From positions 99,347-163,346 of the forward strand of contig LFSR01000032.1 in the NCBI GenBank assembly GCA_001513155.1: a stretch of DNA of 64,000 bases, in the 5' to 3' direction. The position numbers were made by a program, and so were the translations under genes. The notes under the pieces were generated by a model. That model was not told where the DNA came from. It saw nothing but the letters and a program-made list of their open reading frames with translations, and ran no database searches. Origin of the DNA: Syntrophomonas sp. DTU018 (lineage in GTDB: Bacteria > Bacillota > Syntrophomonadia > Syntrophomonadales > Syntrophomonadaceae). Position 1 is the first letter of the stretch. Every line of letters starts with the position of its first letter. Positions 9,119-17,492 of the stretch are shown here, piece after piece.

Positions 9119-10505
9119 GGAAGTGTATCATCATATGTTTGCAGGGCAAAAGGTTTTGGTAGTTGGTCTAGCCAGAAGCGGGCTGGCAGCTGCTCAGAGC
9201 TTATATAAGCTAGGTGCCCGGGTTATTGGCTATGATCAAAAAAGAATAGAGGAACTGGACCCGGCAGTTAAAGAATTGGAACAACTGAACATTCCGGTAG
9301 TGAACCAGCTGGAGCCCGATATTATTAATGAATCCCTGGATTTAATCGTGGTAAGTCCGGGAGTCCCTTTAAGCTTGCCAGTCTTTGACTGGGCTCGCCA
9401 GCAGGGGTTACCGGTTATCGGTGAACTGGAACTGGCTTACCGGCTTAAAAAACCCCAGGTGGATCTGCTGGCGGTTACCGGCACCAATGGCAAAACAACT
9501 ACCACTGCTTTGCTGCGCTACATACTGGAAAAGAACGGATATGCGGCCTATTATGGAGGCAATATAGGGCTGCCCTTAACCAGCCTGCTGGAAAAACTCA
9601 CCGAGGGTGTAGTGGTTGTAGAAGTGTCCAGTTTTCAACTGGAGACCGTTGACCAATTTCATCCCGGTATTTGCGGTTTGTTGAACATCACCCCCGATCA
9701 TCTGGACCGGCATAAGACGATGCAGGCCTACGTTGAAGCCAAATCCCGGATTTTCAAACAGCAGCAGCCCGGTGATTATGCGGTATTCAATTTTGATGAT
9801 GATTATCTGCGCCAATTAGCGGAAAAGTGCCCGGCTGACGTGGTGTTTTTTTCCACTCAGCAATCACTGCCGGAAGGATTCTTTATCGATGGGAACATAA
9901 TTGTCTACCGGCATAAAGGAGTGGATATTCAGATTTGCCCGGCAGGGGATATTCGCCTGCGGGGTCAGCATAACCTGGAAAATGTCTTATGCGCTGTAGC
10001 CATGAGTTATCTATATGGAGCCAGACCAGCCATGATCAGTGATGCCTTAAAAACCTTTACCGGCGTAAGGCACCGCATGGAAGAAGTAATTTATCATCAG
10101 GGAGTCCTTTACGTCAATGATTCCAAAGCTACCAATCCCGAATCGGCTATTAAAGCCTTGCAGTCCTTTGATCAGCCGATAATACTGATTGCCGGAGGCA
10201 GGAACAAAGGATCGGACTTTGCTGAGTTTGCCAGGGTCATAGCAGAAAAAGTGCGGGAGTTAATTATTCTGGGGGAAGCTCGCTCGGAGATTAAGGATGC
10301 GGTCATGAAGACTTCCTTCAGGAATATACATGAGGTAAACGACCTTACAGAAGCGGTAAGGCTTGCGTCCCAATTGGCTGTAGCCGGAGACGTGGTGTTG
10401 CTGTCACCTGCTTGTGCCAGCTGGGATCAGTTTCCCAGCTATGAAAACCGGGGTGATTTGTTTTGCGAGCTGGCCCGGTCTCTGTCACAACCGTCACTTG
10501 ATTAA
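9111..10505 (+). CDS. murD: UDP-MurNAc-L-alanine:D-glutamate ligase MurD
   Basis: MurD adds D-glutamate to UDP-MurNAc-L-Ala. The product has an N-terminal Rossmann-like domain (VLVVGLARSGLAAA), the ATP loop GTNGKTTTT near residue 123 and a C-terminal ligase domain with VNDSKATNP. The start is uncertain: TTG 9111 overlaps mraY by 8 bases, whereas GTG 9123 and ATG 9135 are in frame, and an AGGGAAG site at 9116-9122 would serve the ATG at 9135 best. The true N-terminus may therefore be eight residues shorter. The function is secure. Confidence 0.95.
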   Translation: MDREVYHHMFAGQKVLVVGLARSGLAAAQSLYKLGARVIGYDQKRIEELDPAVKELEQLNIPVVNQLEPDIINESLDLIVVSPGVPLSLPVFDWARQQGLPVIGELELAYRLKKPQVDLLAVTGTNGKTTTTALLRYILEKNGYAAYYGGNIGLPLTSLLEKLTEGVVVVEVSSFQLETVDQFHPGICGLLNITPDHLDRHKTMQAYVEAKSRIFKQQQPGDYAVFNFDDDYLRQLAEKCPADVVFFSTQQSLPEGFFIDGNIIVYRHKGVDIQICPAGDIRLRGQHNLENVLCAVAMSYLYGARPAMISDALKTFTGVRHRMEEVIYHQGVLYVNDSKATNPESAIKALQSFDQPIILIAGGRNKGSDFAEFARVIAEKVRELIILGEARSEIKDAVMKTSFRNIHEVNDLTEAVRLASQLAVAGDVVLLSPACASWDQFPSYENRGDLFCELARSLSQPSLD

Positions 10506-10520
10506 GAGGAGGCGCAAAGG

Positions 10521-11621
10521 TTGCGTTTGAGAAAGGGACCTCCCGATTTTATTCTCTTCATAACCACCCTGCTGTTAATCGGAATCGGTTTGGTAATGGT
10601 GTTTAGCTCCAGCGCGGTTACTGCCAACCTAAGATATGATGATCCTTATTTGTTCTTCAAAAGACAGCTGTTGTTTGCTTTTATCGGACTCATCTGCATG
10701 CTGGTAGTTATGAAAATCAACTATCTGCGCATTAAAGACCTGGCTATTCCCCTGATGGTTGTTGCTCTGTTGTGCTTGATTCTAGTAGTAACTCCCCTGG
10801 GAATAGTAACCAAAGGGTCCAGCCGCTGGCTGGGAGTAGGTATCTTGCAGTTTACTCCTTCTGAATTGGCTAAATTGGCTATAGTTCTCTTTTTGGCCAA
10901 GACCATGGCAGTGAATATAGATTATATAAAATCCTTTACTAAAGGAATTCTGCCCTTTTTAATTCTCACCGCCCTGGTGTGCGGACTGATTATGCGGCAG
11001 CCTGATTTGGGGACAGCTTTTGCCATTGCCGGGACCGCATTTTTTATGCTGCTGGCCGCCGGTGCCCAGGCCAGTCATTTAGGGCTGATAGCGGTTTCCG
11101 GTGCAGGTTTGGTAGCCGCAGCTATTGCCGTTGCCCCTTACCGCATGGAACGATTTATTGCTTTCCTCAACCCCTGGAAATATCCTACTGATGAAGGGTT
11201 TCAAACTATCCAGTCTCTGTATGCCCTGGGATCAGGGGGACTTTTCGGCATGGGACTGGGCAGAAGCCGGCAGAAATTTTTCTACTTGCCGGAACAGCAT
11301 ACCGACTTTATTTTTGCTATCTTGGGTGAGGAGTTGGGCTTTTTGGGGGCCTTTCTGGTAATCTGCCTTTTCGTGCTCTTTGCCTGGAGGGGTTTCCGTA
11401 TAGCCATTAATGCACCTGATACCTTCGGCAGCTTGCTGGCCACCGGTTTGACTGTTATGGTGGTTTTCCAGGCGGCTATTAACATAGGAGTGGTATCAGG
11501 CGCACTTCCGGTTACCGGCATAACCCTGCCTTTCATCAGTTATGGCGGATCTTCGCTGCTGTTTACTATGATAGGGGTGGGGTTATTGTTGAATATATCG
11601 CGATACAGTACCTATCGCTGA
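10521..11621 (+). CDS. ftsW: SEDS-family lipid II flippase/glycosyltransferase FtsW (SpoVE-like)
   Basis: A polytopic membrane protein of 366 residues with about ten segments, of the SEDS family that polymerises glycan strands together with a class B PBP. Recognisable signatures are PSELAKLAIVLFLA, RQPDLGTA, and the C-terminal LPFISYGGSS. The gene begins with TTG, 8 bases after a GAGGAGG site. In B. subtilis the gene in this position is spoVE; as only one SEDS gene and one class B PBP gene are present in this cluster, the pair probably works together. FtsW versus SpoVE cannot be separated by sequence alone. Confidence 0.92.
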   Translation: MRLRKGPPDFILFITTLLLIGIGLVMVFSSSAVTANLRYDDPYLFFKRQLLFAFIGLICMLVVMKINYLRIKDLAIPLMVVALLCLILVVTPLGIVTKGSSRWLGVGILQFTPSELAKLAIVLFLAKTMAVNIDYIKSFTKGILPFLILTALVCGLIMRQPDLGTAFAIAGTAFFMLLAAGAQASHLGLIAVSGAGLVAAAIAVAPYRMERFIAFLNPWKYPTDEGFQTIQSLYALGSGGLFGMGLGRSRQKFFYLPEQHTDFIFAILGEELGFLGAFLVICLFVLFAWRGFRIAINAPDTFGSLLATGLTVMVVFQAAINIGVVSGALPVTGITLPFISYGGSSLLFTMIGVGLLLNISRYSTYR

Positions 11622-11633
11622 CAGGAGGATCTT

Positions 11634-12722
11634 ATGAAGGCGATCATTACGGGTGGCGGAACTGGCGGGCATATTTATCCGGCCCTGGCTATTGCTAAGG
11701 AACTATGCCGGCGAAAACCGGATATGGATATTCTGTATGTGGGATCCAAAGGAATGGAAAGCCGCATTGTCCCTGAAGCCGGCTTTAATTTTGTGGCCAT
11801 TGATGTTTCCGGTATTGATCGCTCTTCTATGCTGAAAGCGAGCAAATCCCTGGTAAAGTTTCCCTACAGTTTTTTTCAGGCCCGGGATATAATCAAAAAA
11901 TTTCAGCCCGATTTTGTCCTGGGTACTGGCGGATACGTTTCCTTTCCTGTGGTCCTGGCGGGAACTTATTTTGCCCCCAAAACTTTCATCCACGAGCAGA
12001 ACGCTTACCCAGGACTGGCCAACCGTATCCTGGCCAAACGGGTTGACTGTACCATGCTGACTTTTGCTGAAGCCCAGGAATACCTGGAAGCCAAACGGAT
12101 TAAAATAACGGGACTGCCAGTGCGCCAGGAATTCTTTGAAGTCACTCCCGAAGCTGCCCGAAAGGCCTTAGGATTGGAGGACAACTGGTTCACCTTAATC
12201 GCTTTTGGGGGAAGCCGGGGAGCAGCCTCCATAAACCGGGCTATGCTGGAAGCCGTTGATAGGCTGCAGGACAAAAAAATGCAAATTATTTGGATAACTG
12301 GCTGGGACAGCTATGAGGATCTAAGCCAGCAAGTAAAGGAACGCTTGACCGCAGATCATAAGGCCAGGATCAGAATGCTGCCCTATATGAATAATATTGA
12401 ACAGGCTATGGCAGCAGCCCATCTGGCGGTTTGCCGCGCTGGGGCCAGTACCCTGGCGGAATTGGCCATATTGGGATTGCCGGCTATTTTGGTTCCCTAT
12501 CCCTATGCTGCGGAAAATCATCAGGAAAAAAATGCCCGGGCTCTGGTGGAGAAAAATGCGGCAGCTATGGTTATTGATGAGTTCTTGGACGGAGATACTT
12601 TAGTTAAAACCGTAGAATCACTGCGCAGTGAACCTGAGCGTCTGAGCAATATGCGCCAGCAGATGCTGAAAGAAGCCAAGCCTCATGCTCTGGATGATAT
12701 CATCGCTGAATTGCTTAATTGA
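11634..12722 (+). CDS. murG: UDP-GlcNAc:undecaprenyl-PP-MurNAc-pentapeptide GlcNAc transferase MurG
   Basis: MurG converts lipid I to lipid II at the cytoplasmic face of the membrane. The 362-residue product is a GT-B fold enzyme with the N-terminal glycine-rich [13 protein letters not shown] motif, HEQNAYPG near residue 122, FGGSRGA near residue 190 and the nucleotide-binding [11 protein letters not shown] with PYAAENHQ near residues 265-290. An AGGAGG site lies ahead of the ATG. A gap of about 110 bases follows before murC. Confidence 0.97.
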   Translation: MKAIITGGGTGGHIYPALAIAKELCRRKPDMDILYVGSKGMESRIVPEAGFNFVAIDVSGIDRSSMLKASKSLVKFPYSFFQARDIIKKFQPDFVLGTGGYVSFPVVLAGTYFAPKTFIHEQNAYPGLANRILAKRVDCTMLTFAEAQEYLEAKRIKITGLPVRQEFFEVTPEAARKALGLEDNWFTLIAFGGSRGAASINRAMLEAVDRLQDKKMQIIWITGWDSYEDLSQQVKERLTADHKARIRMLPYMNNIEQAMAAAHLAVCRAGASTLAELAILGLPAILVPYPYAAENHQEKNARALVEKNAAAMVIDEFLDGDTLVKTVESLRSEPERLSNMRQQMLKEAKPHALDDIIAELLN

Positions 12723-12831
12723 ATTTAGCTGAGTTTGCAGCTGGACAGGCCTGGTATATCAGAATGTAACCACTTTTGTTAAATATGCATACCATAAAGT
12801 GAAGAATCAGTTGGTTCAAGGAGTTGAGGAA

Positions 12832-14223
12832 ATGACCGACAATAACAACGGACAATGGATCCATATGGTAGGGATTGCCGGAGCAGGAATGAGCGGAATT
12901 GCCAAGGTTCTTGCCCAACAGGGCGTGAAAGTTACCGGATCTGACCTGCAGCATAATGAGATAACTGAACAGCTGGAGCAAATGGGTATTACTGTTTATC
13001 AGGGTCATTCCTCATCCTACCTTCAGGAAGGAGTTGATGTGCTGGTCATATCCTCGGCTATCCCAATGGATAATCCCGAGGTCGTTCTTGCTCGCCATCG
13101 CAATATACCAGTCCTGAAGAGGGGACAGATGCTGGCTAATCTGGTCAATCGCAGCAAAGGCATAGCAGTAGCCGGTGCCCATGGTAAAACAACTACTACC
13201 TGTATGATATATACGGTTTTATCCGGTTGCGGATTAGACCCTGCCTTTATTGTAGGGGGAGAACTGCAGGATTATCATCTCAATGCCAAACTGGGAGAGG
13301 ATGACTTATTTGTAGTAGAAGCCGACGAAAGTGACGCTTCATTTTTAGAATTGCGCCCCTTTGTAGCAGTAGTAACCAATATCGAAGATGATCATCTTGA
13401 CTATTATCATACTTTAGACCGGCTGCAAGAAGCTTTTCGCCAGTATATCGACGGGGTGCAGCCCCAGGGGTTCGCGGTGCTTTATGGGGATGATCCGGGT
13501 ATCAGAACCATTTCTGGCCGCACTGAAACCCGCTGTGTTTTCTATGGTGAAGGGGAGGAAAACGACTATTATTTGCGAAACTGGCAGGCACAAGGTCTGG
13601 GGTCGGTTTTTGAGATATATGAGCATGGCCGCAAGCTGGGAAAAGTACGCTTATCCGTTCCCGGAAAGCACAATGCCCTTAATGCACTGGCAGCTATTGC
13701 CACCGGCCGGGAGTTAGGTTTGGAGTTTGCCCATATGAGCAAAGCAATTGCTGTTTTTCATGGAGCCAAACGGCGTTTTCAAATTATTGGTGAGCATAAT
13801 AACATCACAGTGGTTGATGATTATGCTCATCATCCCACAGAAATCAAAGCCACCTTACGAGCAGCGCGCACTTATCATTCCAGCCGATTGATAACCGTAT
13901 TTCAGCCTCATCGCTATACTCGTACCCGTCAACTGGGTACCCAGCTGGGGGAGGCTTTACATGAGAGTGATATAGCTGTGATTACCAATATATATGCGGC
14001 CGGAGAAACTCCTATTCCTGGTATCAGCAGCGATATTGTCTTTAAAGCTGCTCATCAGGCTGGGTGTACGGCAGTATACATTCCTGATCTGGATAGTATT
14101 GTGGATTATCTGTTAGAAATCTGCCGCCCCGGTGATCTGATCATAACCATGGGGGCTGGCGATATCTGGAAAGTTGGGCCAGCGTTTATTAACCGGTTAA
14201 AACAATCTGTCCCGCAGGCGTAA
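12832..14223 (+). CDS. murC: UDP-N-acetylmuramate:L-alanine ligase MurC
   Basis: MurC adds L-alanine, the first stem residue. The product is 463 residues from the ATG at 12832, which has AAGGAG at 12818-12823 and an 8-base spacer; a GTG at 12799 would add eleven non-conserved residues and has no ribosome site. The start HMVGIAGAGMSGIA is the nucleotide-binding signature of MurC, followed by the P-loop GAHGKTTTT near residue 110, EADESDASF near residue 165 and VVDDYAHHPTEI near residue 335. Its placement after murG, separate from murD-F, is seen in many Clostridia. Confidence 0.96.
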   Translation: MTDNNNGQWIHMVGIAGAGMSGIAKVLAQQGVKVTGSDLQHNEITEQLEQMGITVYQGHSSSYLQEGVDVLVISSAIPMDNPEVVLARHRNIPVLKRGQMLANLVNRSKGIAVAGAHGKTTTTCMIYTVLSGCGLDPAFIVGGELQDYHLNAKLGEDDLFVVEADESDASFLELRPFVAVVTNIEDDHLDYYHTLDRLQEAFRQYIDGVQPQGFAVLYGDDPGIRTISGRTETRCVFYGEGEENDYYLRNWQAQGLGSVFEIYEHGRKLGKVRLSVPGKHNALNALAAIATGRELGLEFAHMSKAIAVFHGAKRRFQIIGEHNNITVVDDYAHHPTEIKATLRAARTYHSSRLITVFQPHRYTRTRQLGTQLGEALHESDIAVITNIYAAGETPIPGISSDIVFKAAHQAGCTAVYIPDLDSIVDYLLEICRPGDLIITMGAGDIWKVGPAFINRLKQSVPQA

Positions 14224-14241
14224 GCTAGCGGAGGTGTTTCT

Positions 14242-15498
14242 TTGGACTGTTTAGTGGTAAGAGGTTCAAAACCACTCAAGGGCCAGGTTAGGATTAGCGG
14301 CTCCAAAAACTCAACGCTCCCGATAATGGCTGCTAGTCTGCTCTGCTGTGGTGAAGTAGTATTGACAGGTGTACCTGATCTGGAAGATATAAAAGTAATG
14401 GCTCAGGCTTTAGAAGTCTTGGGAGCCAAAGTCAAACGGGAGAAAGATGTATTAATTATTGACGGGAGCACAGTAAACCGGGTTGAACTGCCTGAAGAGA
14501 TATCCCGGAAAATGCGGGCATCTAATCTGGTCATGGGAGCCCTTTTATCCAGGTTCCATCAGGCCCGCGTGGCTTATCCCGGCGGGTGTGCAATCGGAAC
14601 CCGGCCGATGGATTTGCATCTTAAGGGCTTTCAGAGTATGGGTTTCAATATTCGTGAAGAATACGGCTATATGGAGGGAACAGCCGGCTCTTTGCGGGGC
14701 CAGGAGATATTATTGGACTTTCCCAGTGTAGGGGCCACGGAAAACCTGATCATGGCAGCAACCCTGCTCCCTGGTACCACTGTATTGCGGAATGCGGCCC
14801 GGGAACCGGAAATAGTTGATTTACAAAACTTTTTAAATCGCATGGGTGCTAAGATCAGAGGTGCCGGGCTGGACACCATACGCATCGAAGGGGTCAGCCG
14901 CCTGGGGGGTGTGGAGCACGCCGTGATACCTGACCGGATAGAAGCAGGTACCTTTATGGTAGCTGCTGCTATATCCAGGGGAGAAGTAACTATTGAGAAT
15001 GTGGTGGTGGAACACGTTCAATCTGTAGTTTCCAAGCTGAGGGAAATAGGAGTGGAAGTTCTTACCTCCAATTCAGGAATCAAAGTAGTAGGGGGAGGCC
15101 GTTTGCGGCCTTGTGATATCAAGACTATGCCCTATCCCGGATTCCCCACTGACATGCAGCCTCAGTTCATGGCTTTGCTGTCTTCGGTACGAGGAACCAG
15201 TGTGCTGGTGGAGACTATTTTTGAAAATCGTTTTATGCATGTTCAGGAGCTGCGCCGCATGGGAGCTGATATCAAAGTGGAGGGCAGAGTAGCTATAATA
15301 AAAGGGAAAAACAGGTTGGAAGGAGCATCCGTTGAAGCTACTGATCTTCGAGCCGGTGCCGCTTTAATTCTTGCCGGATTATTTGCTGAGGGAGAAACCC
15401 AGATTCACCGGGTGGATCATATAGACCGGGGTTATGATAAAATTCATGTTAAATTGCAGAGCCTCGGCGCAGATATAACCAGGGGGCCTAGGACCTAA
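14242..15498 (+). CDS. murA: UDP-GlcNAc 1-carboxyvinyltransferase MurA
   Basis: MurA catalyses the first committed step of peptidoglycan synthesis, transferring enolpyruvate from PEP to UDP-GlcNAc. The 418-residue product has the two-domain inside-out barrel pattern, with SGSKNSTLPI near residue 15 (substrate Lys-Asn) and the PEP-binding loop GGCAIGTRP containing the catalytic cysteine at about residue 116, so it should be of the fosfomycin-sensitive type. The start is TTG, 5 bases after GGAGGTG. Clostridia often carry a second murA elsewhere; none is seen here. Confidence 0.96.
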   Translation: MDCLVVRGSKPLKGQVRISGSKNSTLPIMAASLLCCGEVVLTGVPDLEDIKVMAQALEVLGAKVKREKDVLIIDGSTVNRVELPEEISRKMRASNLVMGALLSRFHQARVAYPGGCAIGTRPMDLHLKGFQSMGFNIREEYGYMEGTAGSLRGQEILLDFPSVGATENLIMAATLLPGTTVLRNAAREPEIVDLQNFLNRMGAKIRGAGLDTIRIEGVSRLGGVEHAVIPDRIEAGTFMVAAAISRGEVTIENVVVEHVQSVVSKLREIGVEVLTSNSGIKVVGGGRLRPCDIKTMPYPGFPTDMQPQFMALLSSVRGTSVLVETIFENRFMHVQELRRMGADIKVEGRVAIIKGKNRLEGASVEATDLRAGAALILAGLFAEGETQIHRVDHIDRGYDKIHVKLQSLGADITRGPRT

Positions 15499-15545
15499 GG
15501 GCAAGGCCCCTCTGAACTTTTAATAATGCGTTTACAAAAATTTTC

Positions 15546-15554
15546 TGTTATAAT
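15546..15554 (+). promoter_or_regulatory. Possible extended -10 promoter for ftsQ and downstream genes
   Basis: The sequence TGTTATAAT is a perfect extended -10 element placed 37 bases ahead of the ftsQ ATG. No -35 hexamer is found at the usual distance; TTTACA at 15531 is only 12 bases away. An internal promoter here could give ftsQ-ftsZ additional transcription. Inferred from consensus only. Confidence 0.4.
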
Positions 15555-15591
15555 CAAGCATACGGAATCTGGGGATGGAGGATTACTTCTG

Positions 15592-16329
15592 ATGAAGGGC
15601 ACACCTCGCAGGTTTTTTCGTGCATCCATCTTCCTGTTGTTGGCAATGATCTGTGTATATTTCTTTCTGCACAGTTCTTTTTTTCAGGTTGATACAATAA
15701 CGGTTACAGGCAATTCAGCTGTTCCCAAGCATGATATAATTGAACTATCCGGCCTTGAAGAAGGAATCAATTTATTCTCCGCTGATGAAAACTTGGTATC
15801 CCGAGCAGTAGAAATACATCCCATGATAAAGCAGGCTCATCTGGTTCGGCACCTGCCAAGGGCTTTGGAAATTCAGGTCAGCGAGAGGACAATGTGGGCG
15901 GTGGTACCTGCCAATAATGAATTTTTAATTGTTGATGACGAAGGGGTTTGTATTAACAAAAGCCTGCTGTTCCCAAGCCTGGAATTGCCGGTGATTACCA
16001 TTGATCCTGTTCCTCAGGGAATTCTGCCGGGACAAGCTCTGGAATCTCAGGGTATTGCTTTAATCCGCAAGGTATGGGATGGACTCTCTGAACAGGAGCA
16101 GGAGAGAATATCAGATTTTCATTATACTGTAAGCAATCAGGAATTAATTATATATACAATAGAAGGAACCGAAATCAGGTTTGGAAAAGATGAACGCTTG
16201 GATGAGAAATTATCGGCCATGAACCAGGTTTTTCAATTGGAACAGGACTTTGATAAGTCAGGACAGGAAGCTTTAGTTTATGTTGATATCCGCTATAAAG
16301 GGCAACCGGTGGTCAGGACCTCCGGGTGA
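15592..16329 (+). CDS. ftsQ: Cell division protein FtsQ/DivIB
   Basis: A bitopic membrane protein of 245 residues: a short basic N-terminus, one membrane segment at about residues 9-27, a POTRA domain that starts with FFQVDTITVTGN, and a beta domain ending near residue 230. FtsQ/DivIB forms the divisome core with FtsL and DivIC. A longer in-frame ATG exists at 15526 but a clear GGAGGA site lies 9 bases ahead of ATG 15592, and the longer form would overlap the extended -10 element. Its position after murA and before ftsA supports the assignment. Confidence 0.88.
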   Translation: MKGTPRRFFRASIFLLLAMICVYFFLHSSFFQVDTITVTGNSAVPKHDIIELSGLEEGINLFSADENLVSRAVEIHPMIKQAHLVRHLPRALEIQVSERTMWAVVPANNEFLIVDDEGVCINKSLLFPSLELPVITIDPVPQGILPGQALESQGIALIRKVWDGLSEQEQERISDFHYTVSNQELIIYTIEGTEIRFGKDERLDEKLSAMNQVFQLEQDFDKSGQEALVYVDIRYKGQPVVRTSG

Positions 16330-16352
16330 CAGAACTGAGAAAGGTGATAATA

Positions 16353-17072
16353 ATGCGGAGTAAGGGAGCGCAAATATCAATAGCTCTAGTTTGTTTAATT
16401 CTGGGGATTATGCTGGCAGTACAATTCAGAACTACGGCTGCTATCCAAGCTACCCAGACCGATGGCCGGATTGAAGAATTAACCCAGAAGCTGCAAACCG
16501 TAACCAGTGAACGGGATGCCTTGGCAGAAGAAGTTTTGGGACTACGCTCTAAATTGTCCAATTTCCGCCAAACCGACCAAGCTCTGGCCGATCTGCAGCA
16601 AGAAATCATTGACGCTAACATGGCAGCTGGTTTAGCTGCCGTGGAAGGACCCGGTATCATTTTGACAGTAGATGACAGTCCCCTTTATTATCAGGTGGGA
16701 GAAAACGCCAACGCCTATATTGTCCACGATTATGATTTGCTAAATATTGTAAACGAATTAAAATCTTCCGGGGCTGAAGCCATATCAGTAAATGGCAAGC
16801 GTATTATCGCCATGTCCGAAATTCGCTGTGCTGGCCCGACTATAATAGTAAACGCGGACAGAATTGCTCCTCCCTTTGAGATAAGAGTGATTGGTAATCC
16901 AGATATACTGGAGAGCGGCCTGCTTATGCCGGGTGGCCGACTGGAACAGCTTAAAGTGCTGGGAATGCCGGTTCAGATACAAAAATTGGAGAAGGTAGAA
17001 ATACCTGCTTACACCGGCAGTTTTAAGTTCGATTACGCACTACCCGTTGAATACAAGGAAGAGGCGGAATAA
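16353..17072 (+). CDS. DUF881 family membrane protein of the dcw cluster
   Basis: The protein has an N-terminal membrane segment (about residues 7-25), a coiled coil (about 35-75), and a DUF881 domain with GPGIILTVDDS near residue 102 and the conserved SVNGKRI block near residue 150. DUF881 proteins are regularly found between ftsQ and ftsA/sbp in Gram-positive bacteria; their biochemical role is not known to me, with a link to division inferred from position. ATG 16353 is preferred (AAAGGTG 6 bases ahead); a GTG at 16326 overlapping the ftsQ stop codon lacks a ribosome site. The stop codon is 4 bases before the sbp start. Confidence 0.85.
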   Translation: MRSKGAQISIALVCLILGIMLAVQFRTTAAIQATQTDGRIEELTQKLQTVTSERDALAEEVLGLRSKLSNFRQTDQALADLQQEIIDANMAAGLAAVEGPGIILTVDDSPLYYQVGENANAYIVHDYDLLNIVNELKSSGAEAISVNGKRIIAMSEIRCAGPTIIVNADRIAPPFEIRVIGNPDILESGLLMPGGRLEQLKVLGMPVQIQKLEKVEIPAYTGSFKFDYALPVEYKEEAE

Positions 17073-17076
17073 TGGA

Positions 17077-17412
17077 ATGTGGCTGTTGATCCTTTTTTGC
17101 TTACTGGTTGGTCTGATAATCGGTTTTTCCATACCGGTATTAATGCCGGCAATATATGCCAAATACATGTCCATTGCGATACTGGCAGCATTGGATTCAG
17201 TGTTCGGCGGTATTCGTGCCTACATGGAGGATGGTTTTGACAATACCATTTTTATAAGTGGATTTATAGTTAATATGGTATTAGCAGCCGGACTAGCCTA
17301 CCTTGGCGACCGGTTGGGAGTGGAGCTTTACCTGGCAGCAGTAGTGGTTTTCGGGGTCAGAATTTTTCAGAACCTGGGGATCATTCGCCGTTATCTTTTG
17401 AAAAAATACTGA
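17077..17412 (+). CDS. sbp: Small basic membrane protein Sbp (DUF1290)
   Basis: A 111-residue protein with about four hydrophobic segments and a basic C-terminal tail. It matches the DUF1290 family by SIAILAALDSVFGGIRA near residue 32, FISGFIVN near residue 60 and the closing VRIFQNLGIIRR. In B. subtilis sbp lies ahead of ftsA and its function is poorly defined. I chose ATG 17077, 9 bases after GAGGCGG, since it gives the family start MWLLI; a TTG at 17047 would overlap the DUF881 gene and add ten residues. Confidence 0.9.
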   Translation: MWLLILFCLLVGLIIGFSIPVLMPAIYAKYMSIAILAALDSVFGGIRAYMEDGFDNTIFISGFIVNMVLAAGLAYLGDRLGVELYLAAVVVFGVRIFQNLGIIRRYLLKKY

Positions 17413-17431
17413 TTATTTACCTGCCGGGAAA

Positions 17432-17464
17432 GAGGAATTAGATTCCTCGTGTTGTATTTTTTAT
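17432..17464 (+). terminator. Weak hairpin with T-rich tail between sbp and ftsA
   Basis: GAGGAAT (17432-17438) pairs perfectly with ATTCCTC (17442-17448) over a three-base loop, and a T-rich run occurs at about 17456-17463. The short stem and the 7 intervening bases make it a poor terminator; it may cause partial attenuation ahead of ftsA and ftsZ. Confidence 0.3.
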
Positions 17465-17492
17465 TAGGACTTCAAGTGAGGGGTGCGTTTAC

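Noticed and set aside
12770..12800. CACTTT and AAAGTG as a second MraZ site ahead of murC
   Set aside because: They are inverted and 19 bases apart, not tandem at 10 bases as in the mraZ promoter; probably chance.
15531..15554. TTTACA plus TATAAT as a standard sigma-A promoter
   Set aside because: The spacer is only 12 bases; only the extended -10 reading is kept.
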